Shown here: positions 34,521-43,511 of the stretch, in pieces
How the letters are laid out: every line of letters begins with the position of its first letter
Numbering within the stretch: the stretch's first letter is position 1
The notes under the pieces: generated by a model
What the model was told of the DNA's origin: nothing
The model's database searches: none
The model's input: only the letters and a program-made list of their open reading frames with translations
Assembly (NCBI RefSeq): GCF_030866785.1
Contig: NZ_CP133018.1
Location: 3,596,001 to 3,660,000, forward strand
Length of the DNA stretch: 64,000 nucleotides
Source: Agromyces protaetiae
GTDB taxonomy: Bacteria; Actinomycetota; Actinomycetes; Actinomycetales; Microbacteriaceae
Reading direction: 5' to 3'
Program-made: the position numbers and the translations under genes

Positions 34521-35430
34521 GCACGAACCGTCCACCGCGCGGCCCGCCGTGGGCGTGATCGGCCTGGGGAACATGGGACTGCCGATCGCCCTGAACATGG
34601 TCCGCGCCGGCTTCGGCGTGATCGGTGCCGACGTGTCGTCGGAACGGCTCGGGCGACTCGAGCAGGCGGGGGGCCGGCGCGCCGAGACGACCGCAGAGCT
34701 GGCCGGCCGGGCAGACGTGATCGTACTGCTGCTTCCCGACTCGAAGGTCGTGACGTCCGTGGTGACGGCGCCCGCGTTCGTGGCCTCGCTGCGGCCGGGC
34801 ACCGTGATCGTCGACATGAGCTCGTCGGAGCCGATGCGCACCCGCGAACTCGGCGAGGCGCTCCGGGAGCACGGGGTGTCCATGGTGGACGCCCCCGTCT
34901 CGGGCGGCGTGAAGGCGGCCGTGGCCGCGCGGCTCACGATCATGGCGGGTGGCGACGCCGACGACCTCGCCGTGGTGCGGCCCGTCCTCGACGCGCTCGG
35001 CACCGTCACGCACACCGGTGCGCTCGGTTCGGGTCACGCACTGAAGGCGATCAACAACCTGCTCTCGGCCACCCACCTGTGGGCGACGAGCGAGGCGATG
35101 GTGCTCGGCGAGCAGTTCGGACTCGATCCCGCGGTGATGCTCACCGTGCTGAACGGATCGAGCGGCCGGAGCGGGTCGACCGAGAACAAGTGGCCGAACT
35201 TCATCCTCCCGGGCACCTTCGACTCAGGCTTCGCACTCCGCCTCATGCTGAAGGACGTCCGCACCGCAGTGGCGCTCGCCGATGAGATCGGGGTGCCCGG
35301 CCGTATGGCGCAGCTCACCGAATCGCTCTGGGCCGAGGCATCCGACGGCCTCGCCGCCGACGCGGACCACACCGAGATCGCCCGATGGGTGACCGCGGAC
35401 GCCGCATCAACGGGCCCTGATCCACGATGA
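34513..35430 (+). CDS. Beta-hydroxyacid dehydrogenase (HIBADH/GarR type), second copy
   Basis: A 305-residue paralogue of the gene at 32783. GVIGLGNMGLPIALNM is near residue 13, DAPVSGGVKAAVA near residue 126, and the catalytic lysine is in SGHALKAINNLL near residue 177. The two differ enough to suggest distinct substrates or sequential steps. It overlaps the upstream gene by 8 bases. Confidence 0.88.
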   Translation: MTEHEPSTARPAVGVIGLGNMGLPIALNMVRAGFGVIGADVSSERLGRLEQAGGRRAETTAELAGRADVIVLLLPDSKVVTSVVTAPAFVASLRPGTVIVDMSSSEPMRTRELGEALREHGVSMVDAPVSGGVKAAVAARLTIMAGGDADDLAVVRPVLDALGTVTHTGALGSGHALKAINNLLSATHLWATSEAMVLGEQFGLDPAVMLTVLNGSSGRSGSTENKWPNFILPGTFDSGFALRLMLKDVRTAVALADEIGVPGRMAQLTESLWAEASDGLAADADHTEIARWVTADAASTGPDPR

Positions 35431-35446
35431 CGGAAGCGTCCGGCTC

Positions 35447-35459
35447 TAGGGTGAGTGAC
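35447..35459 (+). promoter_or_regulatory. -10 box for leaderless gntR transcript
   Basis: TAGGGT at 35447-35452 is followed by 7 bases and ATG 35460. This supports an internal promoter for the regulator gene in addition to operon read-through. Confidence 0.4.
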
Positions 35460-36203
35460 ATGCCGACCGAGGTCGAACCTGCGCAGGCGCGGTGGAGCGC
35501 ACTGCCCATCGCCCGTGTCGCCGCGCCCCTTCGCGAGCAGGTGATCGCCGCCCTCCGGGCGGCCATCCTCGAGTCCGAGCTGAAGCCCGGACAGCGTCTC
35601 GTCGAGCGCGAGCTGATCGAACGGCTCGGCGTCTCACGCACGACGGTGCGCGAGGCGATCCGCGAGCTCGCCTCGGAAGGGCTCGTCACCGTCGTTCCAC
35701 AGAAGGGCGCGCGGGTCAGCTCGCCGTCGTACGAAGATGCCGCCGACCTCTACGAGGTGCGCGCGGCACTCGAATCCCTCGTCGTGCGGCGGTTCGTCGA
35801 GCGCGCCGACGACGCGCAGGTGGCGGAGCTCTACGGCACGGTCGACGACTACGACCGGATCGCGCGGGAGACCGGAGACATCCGTGCCGCGCTGCGCGCC
35901 AAGGACGAGTTCTACGCCGTCCTCGTGAAGGGCGCCGCGAGTCCGCCACTGCAGCAGCTGCTCGAAGCGATCCAGGCGCGGGTGCGGGTGCTGCGCGTGA
36001 CGTCCATGTCCCACCCGGGTCGTCTCCGGGCGATCACCGTCGAGATGCGCGACATCGTCGACGCGATCGCCGCGCGCAACGCCGACCGCGCGGCGCGCCT
36101 GTGCGGTGAGCACATCGCGATGGCCGCGAGAACCGCGCTCAGCGAGCTCCGGCGCACCGACGAGGCATCCACGCCGTCCGGCTCCCCGATCGAGCTCGAC
36201 TAG
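35460..36203 (+). CDS. GntR family regulator (FadR/FCD subfamily)
   Basis: A 247-residue regulator. The winged HTH covers about residues 18-80 (core ERLGVSRTTVREAIRELASEG), followed by the helical FCD effector domain with metal-ligand positions such as DEFYAVLVKGA. I prefer ATG 35460 because of the leaderless-type box before it; ATG 35427, which overlaps the upstream stop, would add 11 residues. It probably binds the two TTGTCA-containing sites in the divergent promoter at 30953-31071. Confidence 0.88.
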   Translation: MPTEVEPAQARWSALPIARVAAPLREQVIAALRAAILESELKPGQRLVERELIERLGVSRTTVREAIRELASEGLVTVVPQKGARVSSPSYEDAADLYEVRAALESLVVRRFVERADDAQVAELYGTVDDYDRIARETGDIRAALRAKDEFYAVLVKGAASPPLQQLLEAIQARVRVLRVTSMSHPGRLRAITVEMRDIVDAIAARNADRAARLCGEHIAMAARTALSELRRTDEASTPSGSPIELD

Positions 36204-36209
36204 CGCCCA

Positions 36210-36221
36210 TACGCTGAACGC
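36210..36221 (+). promoter_or_regulatory. -10 box for leaderless SDR transcript
   Basis: TACGCT at 36210-36215 is followed by 6 bases and ATG 36222, although the gntR stop is only 19 bases upstream. Confidence 0.5.
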
Positions 36222-36902
36222 ATGGATCTGCGACTCGAACAGCACGTCGCCCTCGTCGTCGGCGGCGCGGGATTCATCGGCAGCGCGATCAGCGAACGCC
36301 TCCGGGCGGAGGGCGCCACGGTGATCACCGCTGGGCGAACGTCGGGCGACGTCCGGATGGACGCTGCCGACGAGGCATCCGTGTCCTCCGCGGTCACCGC
36401 GGTCCTCGCGGAGCACGGCCGCATCGACGTGCTCGTCGTGACGTCCGCGCCGAGCGCGCGCACGCTCGACCCGGCCCGCCGTTCAGATCCCGAGCTCGTG
36501 CTCGACGCGGTCGCGGGCAAGGCGCTGACCTTCCTCCGCGTCGTCAATGCCGTCATGCCGGGCATGGTCGAAGCCGGCTACGGGCGGGTTGTCGGGATCA
36601 GCGGCCAGAACGCATTCCTGACCGGGAACCTCGCCGGCGCGGTCCGCAACTCCGCGCTCCTCGTCGCCGCGAAGAACCTGGCCGACGAGGTCGCCGGGTC
36701 CGGGGTGACGGTGAACACCGTGAACCCGGGCCAGGTCTCCGACGAGCCGGTCACGGCCGTGGAGATCGGCCGCGGCGGGGAATCGAGCCCCGGGCAGATC
36801 GCCGACCTCGTCGCGTTCCTCGCCTCGCCGCTCGCCGGCGCGATCTCGGGCGAGTCGATCGCCATCGGGCACCGCGTCCGCGGGGTCGCCTTCCTCTCCT
36901 GA
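36222..36902 (+). CDS. SDR-fold protein lacking the catalytic tyrosine
   Basis: A 226-residue Rossmann-fold protein. VVGGAGFIGSAISERL near residue 11 replaces the usual TGxxxGIG motif. The serine region reads GISGQNA and the lysine is in LLVAAKNL near residue 154, but the tyrosine four residues before it is a leucine. It may be a non-classical SDR or a non-catalytic binding protein. It follows gntR and has its own leaderless-type promoter. Confidence 0.8.
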   Translation: MDLRLEQHVALVVGGAGFIGSAISERLRAEGATVITAGRTSGDVRMDAADEASVSSAVTAVLAEHGRIDVLVVTSAPSARTLDPARRSDPELVLDAVAGKALTFLRVVNAVMPGMVEAGYGRVVGISGQNAFLTGNLAGAVRNSALLVAAKNLADEVAGSGVTVNTVNPGQVSDEPVTAVEIGRGGESSPGQIADLVAFLASPLAGAISGESIAIGHRVRGVAFLS

Positions 36903-36935
36903 GGCACCATCCGTCATCTCCACCTGTCGCGAGTT

Positions 36936-37014
36936 CTTGCTCAGGAATCACGCCGCGACACGCCGCTGTTCATAGCGATGCGAACGGCGCGTCGTGACGT
37001 ACTTCCTGAGCAAG
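36936..37014. terminator. 79-bp palindromic element between convergent genes
   Basis: CTTGCTCAGGAA at 36936-36947 is mirrored exactly by TTCCTGAGCAAG at 37003-37014. The inner arms (CGCCGCGACACGCCG and CGGCGCGTCGTGACG) pair imperfectly. It separates the convergent SDR and mmsA genes and probably acts as a bidirectional terminator or is a palindromic repeat. Confidence 0.55.
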
Positions 37015-37063
37015 GATTCGGGATGGAAAGGCCGAGCCGAGCGCCGAGCGCTCCTCGCGCACC

Positions 37064-38617
37064 TCAGTCGTGCCGCGGGAAGCCCAGGTCGATGCCGCCG
37101 TGGCTCGGGTCGAGCCAGCGGCTCGTCACCGCCTTCTCCTGGGTGTAGAAGTCGAACCCGTGCGGGCCGTACGACTTCGCACTGCCGAACAGCGACTCCT
37201 TCCAGCCGCCGAACGAGTGGTACGCGACCGGCACCGGGATCGGCACGTTCACGCCGATCATGCCGACGGTCGCCTCGCGCTGGAACCGGCGGGCCGCCCC
37301 GCCGTCATTGGTGAAGATCGCCGTGCCGTTGCCCCAGCGCGACGCATTGATGATGTCGAGTCCGGCCTCGTACCCCTCGACCCGCACGATCGAGAGCACG
37401 GGCCCGAAGATCTCGTCGCGGTACACCGATGACGAGACCGGCACCCGGTCGACGAGTGTCGGCCCGAGCCAGAACCCGCCGGGCTCGCCGTCGACCTGCG
37501 GGTCGCGTCCGTCGACGACCACGGTCGCCCCGTCGGCGGCGGCCACGTCGACATACCCCGCGACCCGATCGCGGTGCTCGCGCGTGATCAGCGGCCCCAT
37601 GTCGGTGCCGCGGGTGCCGTCGCCGGTCGTGAGCCGAGACATCCGCTCGCGCACCTTGGCGACCAGCTCGTCGGCGACCGTGTCGACGGCCAGCACGACC
37701 GACACCGCCATGCACCGCTCGCCCGCGGAGCCGAAGCCGGCGTTCACCGCCGCATCGGCGGCGAGGTCGAGGTCGGCGTCGGGCAGCACGAGCATGTGGT
37801 TCTTCGCGCCGCCGAGCGCCTGCACACGCTTGCCGTTCGCCGACGCCGTGTCGTAGATGTGCTTGGCGATCGGGGTCGACCCGACGAACGAGATCGCGCG
37901 CACGGTCGGGTGCTCGAGGAGTGCGTCGACCGCGACCCGGTCGCCGTGCACGACGTTCAGCACACCGTCGGGCAGGCCCGCCTCCTGCATGAGCCTCGCG
38001 AGCCAGACCGCCGCAGACGGATCCTTCTCGCTGGGCTTCAGCACGACCGTGTTGCCCGCCGCGATCGCGATCGGAAAGAACCACAGCGGCACCATCGCCG
38101 GGAAGTTGAACGGGCTGATGACCCCCACGACGCCGAGCGGCTGGCGCAGCGTGTACACGTCGATGCCCGTCGAGACGTTCTCGGAGTACTCGCCCTTCGT
38201 GTAGCCCGGCATCGCGCACGCGAGCTCGACGACCTCGAGGCCGCGCGCGATCTCGCCCTGCGCATCCCCGAGCACCTTGCCGTGCTCGCTCGTGAGGATC
38301 GCCGCGAGCTCACCCGAGCGCGCATTGAGTAGCTCGCGGAACGCGAACATGATCTGCTGCCGCTTCGCGATCGACACGTCGCGCCAGGTCTCGAACGCGC
38401 GCGCCGCGACCTCGACGGCCGTCGCCACGTCGGCCACGTCGGCGAAGTGCACGCGTTTCTGCACGACGCCGCGGGCGGGATCGTAGACGGGTCCGGTGCG
38501 TTCGCCGCGACCGGCGACGGATGCCCCGTCGATCCAATGCTCGATCGTCGGCACCGTCTCGTCCGGCGTGCCGGTCGTCTCGATGCCTGACGGTGTTCCT
38601 GCAGCGGTCTGGCTCAT
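37064..38617 (-). CDS. mmsA: CoA-acylating methylmalonate-semialdehyde dehydrogenase
   Basis: A 517-residue aldehyde dehydrogenase of the MMSDH subgroup. The catalytic cysteine is in GSAGERCMAV near residue 302, and the CoA-acylating subgroup lacks the general-base Glu of ordinary ALDHs. Motifs such as PFNFPAMVPLWFFPIA near residue 175 are diagnostic. The enzyme converts malonate or methylmalonate semialdehyde to acetyl- or propionyl-CoA. Only 3 bases separate it from the aminotransferase gene, so the pair carries beta-alanine to malonate semialdehyde to acetyl-CoA, the end of reductive pyrimidine breakdown. Confidence 0.92.
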   Translation of the reverse strand: MSQTAAGTPSGIETTGTPDETVPTIEHWIDGASVAGRGERTGPVYDPARGVVQKRVHFADVADVATAVEVAARAFETWRDVSIAKRQQIMFAFRELLNARSGELAAILTSEHGKVLGDAQGEIARGLEVVELACAMPGYTKGEYSENVSTGIDVYTLRQPLGVVGVISPFNFPAMVPLWFFPIAIAAGNTVVLKPSEKDPSAAVWLARLMQEAGLPDGVLNVVHGDRVAVDALLEHPTVRAISFVGSTPIAKHIYDTASANGKRVQALGGAKNHMLVLPDADLDLAADAAVNAGFGSAGERCMAVSVVLAVDTVADELVAKVRERMSRLTTGDGTRGTDMGPLITREHRDRVAGYVDVAAADGATVVVDGRDPQVDGEPGGFWLGPTLVDRVPVSSSVYRDEIFGPVLSIVRVEGYEAGLDIINASRWGNGTAIFTNDGGAARRFQREATVGMIGVNVPIPVPVAYHSFGGWKESLFGSAKSYGPHGFDFYTQEKAVTSRWLDPSHGGIDLGFPRHD

Positions 38618-38620
38618 GAG

Positions 38621-39952
38621 TCAGCCCTCTCCTTCGAGTGCGGTGCTCAGGACTTCATCGTAGATCGACATCGCCTCAGCCACCTCGTCTTCGGTGACGA
38701 CGCACGGCGGCACGACGTGGATGCGATTGTCCTGCACGAACGGCAACAGACCGCGCTCGAGCAGCGCGCCCTTGATGCGGGTCATCGCCGCAGCGGGCAG
38801 CGGGTCGCGGGTCGTCGGGTCCGCAACCAGCTCGACCGCCCAGAACACGCCTTCGCCGCGCACCTCGCCGATGACCGCGTGCCGCTCGGCGAGCGCGGCG
38901 AGCTGCGGCCCGATCACGGCCTCGCCGATCCGGCGCGCATGGTCGACGATGCCCTCCGACTCCATGGCGTCGAGCGCCGCGACGATGGACGCCATGGCGA
39001 GCGGATGCCCCGAGTAGGTGAGCCCGCCCGGGAACACGCGCTCGTCGAACTGCGCGGCGATCGGCTCGTCGATGATGACGCCGCCGACCGGCACGTACCC
39101 CGAGTTCACGCCCTTGGCGAAGGTGATGAGGTCGGGGCGCACGTCGTAGCCGTCGAACGCGAACCAGCGCCCGGTGCGCCCGAAGCCCGCCATGACCTCG
39201 TCGAGGATGAGCAGGATGCCGTGCGCGTCGCACAGCTCGCGCACGCCCGCGAGGTAGCCGGGCGGCGGCACGAGCACGCCCGCGGTGCCCGGAACGGTCT
39301 CGAGCAGCACGGCCGCGATCGACGACGGCCCCTCGGCCTCGATCACGCGGCGCAGGTGGTGCAGCGCGCGCTCGGACTCCTGCTCGGGGGTCTCGGCCCA
39401 GAACTCGGAGCGGTACAGGTACGGGCCGAAGAAGTGCACGTGCCCGCGCGCGAACTCGTTCGGCACCCGCCGCCAGTCGCCCGTCGAGACGATGGCCGCG
39501 CCGGTGTTGCCGTGGTACGAGCGGTACGTCGACAGGATCTTGTCCCGCCCGGTCGCGAGCCGGGCGAGCCGAATCGCGTTCTCGTTCGCGTCGGCGCCGC
39601 CGTTCGTGAAGAAGACCCGCTGGAACCCCTCGGGCGCGCGGTCGACGATGCGCTTCGCGGCCTCGCCGCGCGCGAGGTTCACGGTCGCGGGGGCGACCGT
39701 CGTCAGCAGGTCGGCCTGCTCATGGATCGCCGCGACGACGGCCGGGTGCTGGTGGCCGATGTTGACGTTCACGAGCTGGCTCGAGAAGTCGAGGTAGCTG
39801 CGGCCGGCGTGGTCCCAGACCCGCGACCCCTTGCCGGAGGCGAGGGTGAGCGAGCCGACATGCGCCTGCGCCGACCACGAATGGAAGACGTGCGCCCGGT
39901 CGAGCGTGCGCGCGAGCTGGTCGAGGTCGGAGTCGTCTGGTTGCAGGCTCAT
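38621..39952 (-). CDS. Class III aminotransferase (beta-alanine/omega-amino acid type)
   Basis: A 443-residue fold-type I PLP enzyme. ILDEVMAGFGRTG near residue 250 carries the PLP-binding Asp and TFAKGVNSGYVP near residue 280 holds the Schiff-base lysine. The subgroup acts on omega-amino acids with pyruvate or oxoglutarate as acceptor. Its pairing with mmsA and its position beside dihydropyrimidinase and ureidopropionase genes point to beta-alanine or beta-aminoisobutyrate as substrate. Confidence 0.9.
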   Translation of the reverse strand: MSLQPDDSDLDQLARTLDRAHVFHSWSAQAHVGSLTLASGKGSRVWDHAGRSYLDFSSQLVNVNIGHQHPAVVAAIHEQADLLTTVAPATVNLARGEAAKRIVDRAPEGFQRVFFTNGGADANENAIRLARLATGRDKILSTYRSYHGNTGAAIVSTGDWRRVPNEFARGHVHFFGPYLYRSEFWAETPEQESERALHHLRRVIEAEGPSSIAAVLLETVPGTAGVLVPPPGYLAGVRELCDAHGILLILDEVMAGFGRTGRWFAFDGYDVRPDLITFAKGVNSGYVPVGGVIIDEPIAAQFDERVFPGGLTYSGHPLAMASIVAALDAMESEGIVDHARRIGEAVIGPQLAALAERHAVIGEVRGEGVFWAVELVADPTTRDPLPAAAMTRIKGALLERGLLPFVQDNRIHVVPPCVVTEDEVAEAMSIYDEVLSTALEGEG

Positions 39953-40100
39953 GGCGGCACTGCCTCTCTGCGGCTCTCGGCCGCGCCGATGGTTCGAACG
40001 TCGGCATGGGCGCCTGGGGCGCCGTCCTCCAGTTGCTGCGAGTGTAGGTGCCGAGCGGGCGAGCCGCGAGGCCTTGGATCGGCCACCGTTTAGAGGAAAG

Positions 40101-40151
40101 AGCGTATTATAAAAAAAAGCGCTTTATAAAAAGGAGCGCTTTATAAAAAAG
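40101..40151. repeat. Three 17-bp AT-rich tandem repeats upstream of the ATPase
   Basis: Units begin at 40101, 40118 and 40135 with an exact 17-base period: agcgtattataaaaaaa, agcgctttataaaaagg and agcgctttataaaaaag. Poly-A runs in such a GC-rich genome are striking. Each unit carries a TTATAA-type box. They end 26 bases before the ATG of the ATPase gene. Confidence 0.95.
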
Positions 40152-40176
40152 AGTGCGAAATGCGCGAGGAGTCGCC

Positions 40177-41376
40177 ATGCCTAATCCGTTCACCCCGGGA
40201 TTCGGGACTCCGCCGACCGTACTGTACGGGCGGGAAACCGAGATGACGCTCATCGATCGCACCTCATTCACGCTCGGTGCCAAGCGACCGGCGCACAGCC
40301 GCGCCACGATCATCACCGGCAATCGAGGTATCGGCAAGACCACTCTTCTGACAGCCACGGTGCGCCGGGCCGAAGCGATGGGCATCCCGGTGCTCCGGAT
40401 CAGCGCCAAGCGGGGCTTTCTGAACGATGTGCACTACGCCGTGGACTGGATGGCCGATGAGCTGCACCGGAAACCGAACCTCTCGCTCGCGGAGATCAAC
40501 ATCGGACTCACCGCGTTCGGCGTCGGCGTCCCGGGCACGAAGCTGACCCGCAGCACACGAGCAACAGAGACCCACGCCCGCCCGTTCGGGGCCTCGATCC
40601 GGGCGCTCATCGATCTCCTGCTGAAGCGGAAGATGCCCGGCCTGATGATCGTCATCGATGAGATGAACTTCAAGCACGCGCGCGACGCGACGCTCGAACA
40701 GATCGTCTCCTTCTCGAGCGCCTACCAGTCGCTGATCGAGGACGAGTTGCCGGTGGCCGTCGTCATCTCAGGACTGCCGATTCCGATCGAGCGGGCACGC
40801 AAGAATCAACACATCTCGTTCCTCAGGCGGGCCGAAGAGATCCGCCTTCATGAGTTCACCTATTCCGAGAGCATGGAGGTCATCCGCTCCATCGCGCGCG
40901 CGTCCGATACGTCGATCTCCGGGCCGGCAGTCGAAACCATGGCCGCACTGAGCCGAGGCAATACGTACATGATTCAGGAGATCGGATACCTCGCGTACGA
41001 GCACGCCGACGGCGGCCCCGTGGATCTCAGGGATGTCCTCGCCGTGCGTCAGGAATTCATGGACAAGGCGATCTGGTCCGTCGCCGGTGTCGCGTACGAC
41101 GAGTTGACCACGAAGCAGAAGCTGATCATCAGCACGATCGCGGCGAACCCGGAGGTCACACCCAAAGAGATGGCGGCGGTACTCAACACGCGCGAGACGA
41201 ATCTGCCCGCCTACCGCAAGGACCTGGTCGATGCCGGCATTCTGGTTGCCGACCCCGGCGCGCGCGGTCGCTTCATCATCGCGTTCCCGTACATGGCCGA
41301 GTACGCACTGACCCTCGAAGCGGAGGCCCGCGACGATGGCGCGTATGCCCGCGTCACCGGATTCCCAGAGGTGTGA
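40177..41376 (+). CDS. AAA+ family ATP-binding protein with C-terminal winged helix
   Basis: A 399-residue protein. Walker A is GNRGIGKTTL near residue 47, Walker B is LMIVIDEMNF near residue 157, and VVISGLPIP near residue 190 fits a sensor-1 strand. The C-terminal 75 residues (LTTKQKLIISTIAANPEVTP onward) read like a winged helix for DNA binding. The domain order recalls Orc1/Cdc6-like and STAND NTPases, but I cannot assign a family. ATG 40177 has GAGGAG 5 bases upstream. Codon choice looks less GC-biased than the neighbours. It is inserted, in reverse, within the pyrimidine-degradation locus. Confidence 0.75.
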   Translation: MPNPFTPGFGTPPTVLYGRETEMTLIDRTSFTLGAKRPAHSRATIITGNRGIGKTTLLTATVRRAEAMGIPVLRISAKRGFLNDVHYAVDWMADELHRKPNLSLAEINIGLTAFGVGVPGTKLTRSTRATETHARPFGASIRALIDLLLKRKMPGLMIVIDEMNFKHARDATLEQIVSFSSAYQSLIEDELPVAVVISGLPIPIERARKNQHISFLRRAEEIRLHEFTYSESMEVIRSIARASDTSISGPAVETMAALSRGNTYMIQEIGYLAYEHADGGPVDLRDVLAVRQEFMDKAIWSVAGVAYDELTTKQKLIISTIAANPEVTPKEMAAVLNTRETNLPAYRKDLVDAGILVADPGARGRFIIAFPYMAEYALTLEAEARDDGAYARVTGFPEV

Positions 41377-41395
41377 GGCATCCGGCCCGCTCGTC

Positions 41396-42550
41396 CTAGT
41401 TGCCGCCCTCCTCGAGGGTGACCTCGATGGGTTCGAAGTTCTCGCCCGTGAGGTCGAGCCCTTCGCTCTCGAGCTCGTCGAGCGCCTGCTGGATCCAGTC
41501 GTTCGACCAGGCGGTCGCCGGCGGTTCCTCGGTGATGAGGTGGTCGCCGGCCTCGTTGACCGCGGCGAGCGCGCCGTCGACCGTCTTCTGCCACGCGGCC
41601 TCGTCGATGATGCCGATGCCGTCGGGCGAGGGCCAGATCAGCTTGTTGGTCTCGTTGACCATCCAGAGCTCATGACTCGGTCCCCATCCGGAGCCCGCGG
41701 CGATGGTGATCTCCGACGCCTCCTCCGGGTTCTCGGCCGCATAGATCCAACCCTTGATGACGGCCTTGAGGAAGGCCACGGTCGTGTCCTGGTAGGCCTC
41801 GTCGCTCTCGAGCCGCTCGGTGTCGGCCCAGATCGCGTCCTGGAGCATGGCGCCCGCGGTCTCCTCGTAGCTGATGACGTTGAAGTCCGAGGGTACGTAG
41901 AGCTCGCCGGTGTCGGGGTTCACGGTCTCGAGCAGCTGCGCGTACTCGTTGTAGGTCATCGCCTGGGCCGCGTCGATGTCGCCCTGCAGGAAGGCGTTCA
42001 TGTTGAAGTCCTGCGTGATGATCTGCACGGTCGTCGCGTCGAGTCCCTCGTCGGCCATGGCGGCGAAGATCTCCCATTCGTTGCCGAACCCCCATGAGCC
42101 GATCTTCTTGCCCTCGAAGTCGGCGATCGACTCGATGCCCGAGTCCGCCCACGACACCTGCAGCGTGCCCGAGCGCTGGAAGATCTGCGCGATGTCGGTG
42201 AGGTTCGCACCCTGCTCGATCGAGCCGAGCACCTTCGGCACCCACGCGATCGCGTAGTCGACGTCGCCGTTGGCGAGCGCGTCCTGCGGCACGATGTCAC
42301 CGCCCGACGGGATGATCTCGACCTCGAGGCCCTCCTCCTCGAAGTAGCCGAGCTCCTGCGCGGCGAAGTAGCCGGCGAACTGCCCCTGCGGCAGCCACTG
42401 CAGCTGCAGCTTCACGGGCGTGAGCTCGCCCGCGTCGGCGGATCCTGAAGCCTCGGTCCCTCCGTCGCCTGATGAACATGCCGTGAGGGCGAGCGCGGCC
42501 GCGAGGGCGAGCCCGCCGATCGTCGCGAGGCGACGTCTGCTGTGGTTCAT
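41396..42550 (-). CDS. ABC substrate-binding lipoprotein, NMT1/THI5 type
   Basis: A 384-residue solute-binding protein. The lipobox LALTACSS gives a lipidated Cys near residue 24. VKLQLQWLPQGQFAGYFAAQ near residue 48 is the THI5/NMT1 hallmark, a family that binds pyrimidines and related heterocycles. I chose ATG 42550, 6 bases after AAAGGA, over ATG 42556, which directly abuts that sequence. It is the last gene of the transporter unit; a pyrimidine or its breakdown precursor is the inferred ligand. Confidence 0.9.
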   Translation of the reverse strand: MNHSRRRLATIGGLALAAALALTACSSGDGGTEASGSADAGELTPVKLQLQWLPQGQFAGYFAAQELGYFEEEGLEVEIIPSGGDIVPQDALANGDVDYAIAWVPKVLGSIEQGANLTDIAQIFQRSGTLQVSWADSGIESIADFEGKKIGSWGFGNEWEIFAAMADEGLDATTVQIITQDFNMNAFLQGDIDAAQAMTYNEYAQLLETVNPDTGELYVPSDFNVISYEETAGAMLQDAIWADTERLESDEAYQDTTVAFLKAVIKGWIYAAENPEEASEITIAAGSGWGPSHELWMVNETNKLIWPSPDGIGIIDEAAWQKTVDGALAAVNEAGDHLITEEPPATAWSNDWIQQALDELESEGLDLTGENFEPIEVTLEEGGN

Positions 42551-42623
42551 GATCATTCCTTTCGATTGCCGGTGCGGTTCGGTGCTGGGATTCCGCCGGG
42601 GCCGCAGCCCCGGTGGCATTGGC

Positions 42624-43511
42624 TCAGGGGCGTCGTCGCGCCTGGGGCGTGCGGGTGCGCTGGGCGTGCGGTTGCAGGAGACGCTCGAGCGCGAGCGTCG
42701 CGAGATAGAAGAGGAGTCCGAGGGCGATGGATGCCACGACGTACGCCCAGGCGCGCGCATAGGCGCTCGACGCGGCCGAGGTCGAGATGAGGCTGCCGAG
42801 GCCGCCGCGCGGACCGCCGAAGTACTCGGCCACGAGCGCCGAGATGACCGCGAGCGACGACGCGATGCGCACCCCGGTGAGGATGAACGGGCGCGCGGTC
42901 GGCAGCGTGATGGTGCGCAGCACCTGCCCCGACGATGCCGCGTAGGCCCGCATCAGTTCGCGATGCACGGGCGTGGTCTGCCGGAACCCGCGCAGGGTGT
43001 TGAGGAACACGGGCACGAACGACGCGAGCGTCGCGATCGCCTGCCGGCCGAACTGGCTGTCGGCGCCGAACATGGAGTTCAGCACGGGCGCGAGCGCGAC
43101 GATCGGCACGACGGCGAGCGCGGCGACGACCGGGGCGCTCATGCCGTCGATCGCGCGCCAGCGCGCGGCGAGCGCGGCGAGCCCGATGCCGAGGATCGAG
43201 CCCAGCACGAGGCCGATGAGCGCGTTGGTGCCGGTCGTGATCGTGGCCGACACGATCGACGGCCAGGATGCGACGAACGCCTCGGCGATCGAGGCCGGGC
43301 TCGGCAGCAGGTAGTCGGAGACGCCGACGACGCTCACGAGGAACTGCCAGACGCCGAGCACGATGAGCCCGACGGCGATCGGGGCGACGATGCGCAGCGT
43401 CGTCTCGGCGCGGGGCGTGAGGTGCGCGCGGGGGCGCGCTCGGCCGCGCGGTGCGCGACGCGGCCGCGCTCCGCGGGTCTCGGCGGTCGGCGTCCCGGTC
43501 GTCGCCGTCAT
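42624..43511 (-). CDS. ABC transporter permease (NitT/TauT/THI type), first
   Basis: A 295-residue permease with a long basic N-terminal tail (about 38 residues) and six spans. The coupling loop is near GFRQTTPVHRELMRAYAASS. It overlaps the ATPase gene by one base and partners the second permease at 44365. Confidence 0.88.
   Translation of the reverse strand: MTATTGTPTAETRGARPRRAPRGRARPRAHLTPRAETTLRIVAPIAVGLIVLGVWQFLVSVVGVSDYLLPSPASIAEAFVASWPSIVSATITTGTNALIGLVLGSILGIGLAALAARWRAIDGMSAPVVAALAVVPIVALAPVLNSMFGADSQFGRQAIATLASFVPVFLNTLRGFRQTTPVHRELMRAYAASSGQVLRTITLPTARPFILTGVRIASSLAVISALVAEYFGGPRGGLGSLISTSAASSAYARAWAYVVASIALGLLFYLATLALERLLQPHAQRTRTPQARRRP

Noticed and set aside
40101..40151. CRISPR array
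   Set aside because: Only three 17-bp contiguous units with no spacers and no cas genes.
41396..42623. TPP riboswitch before the THI5-type binding protein gene
   Set aside because: The 73-base gap upstream shows none of the conserved THI-box sequence, and the gene is internal to an operon.
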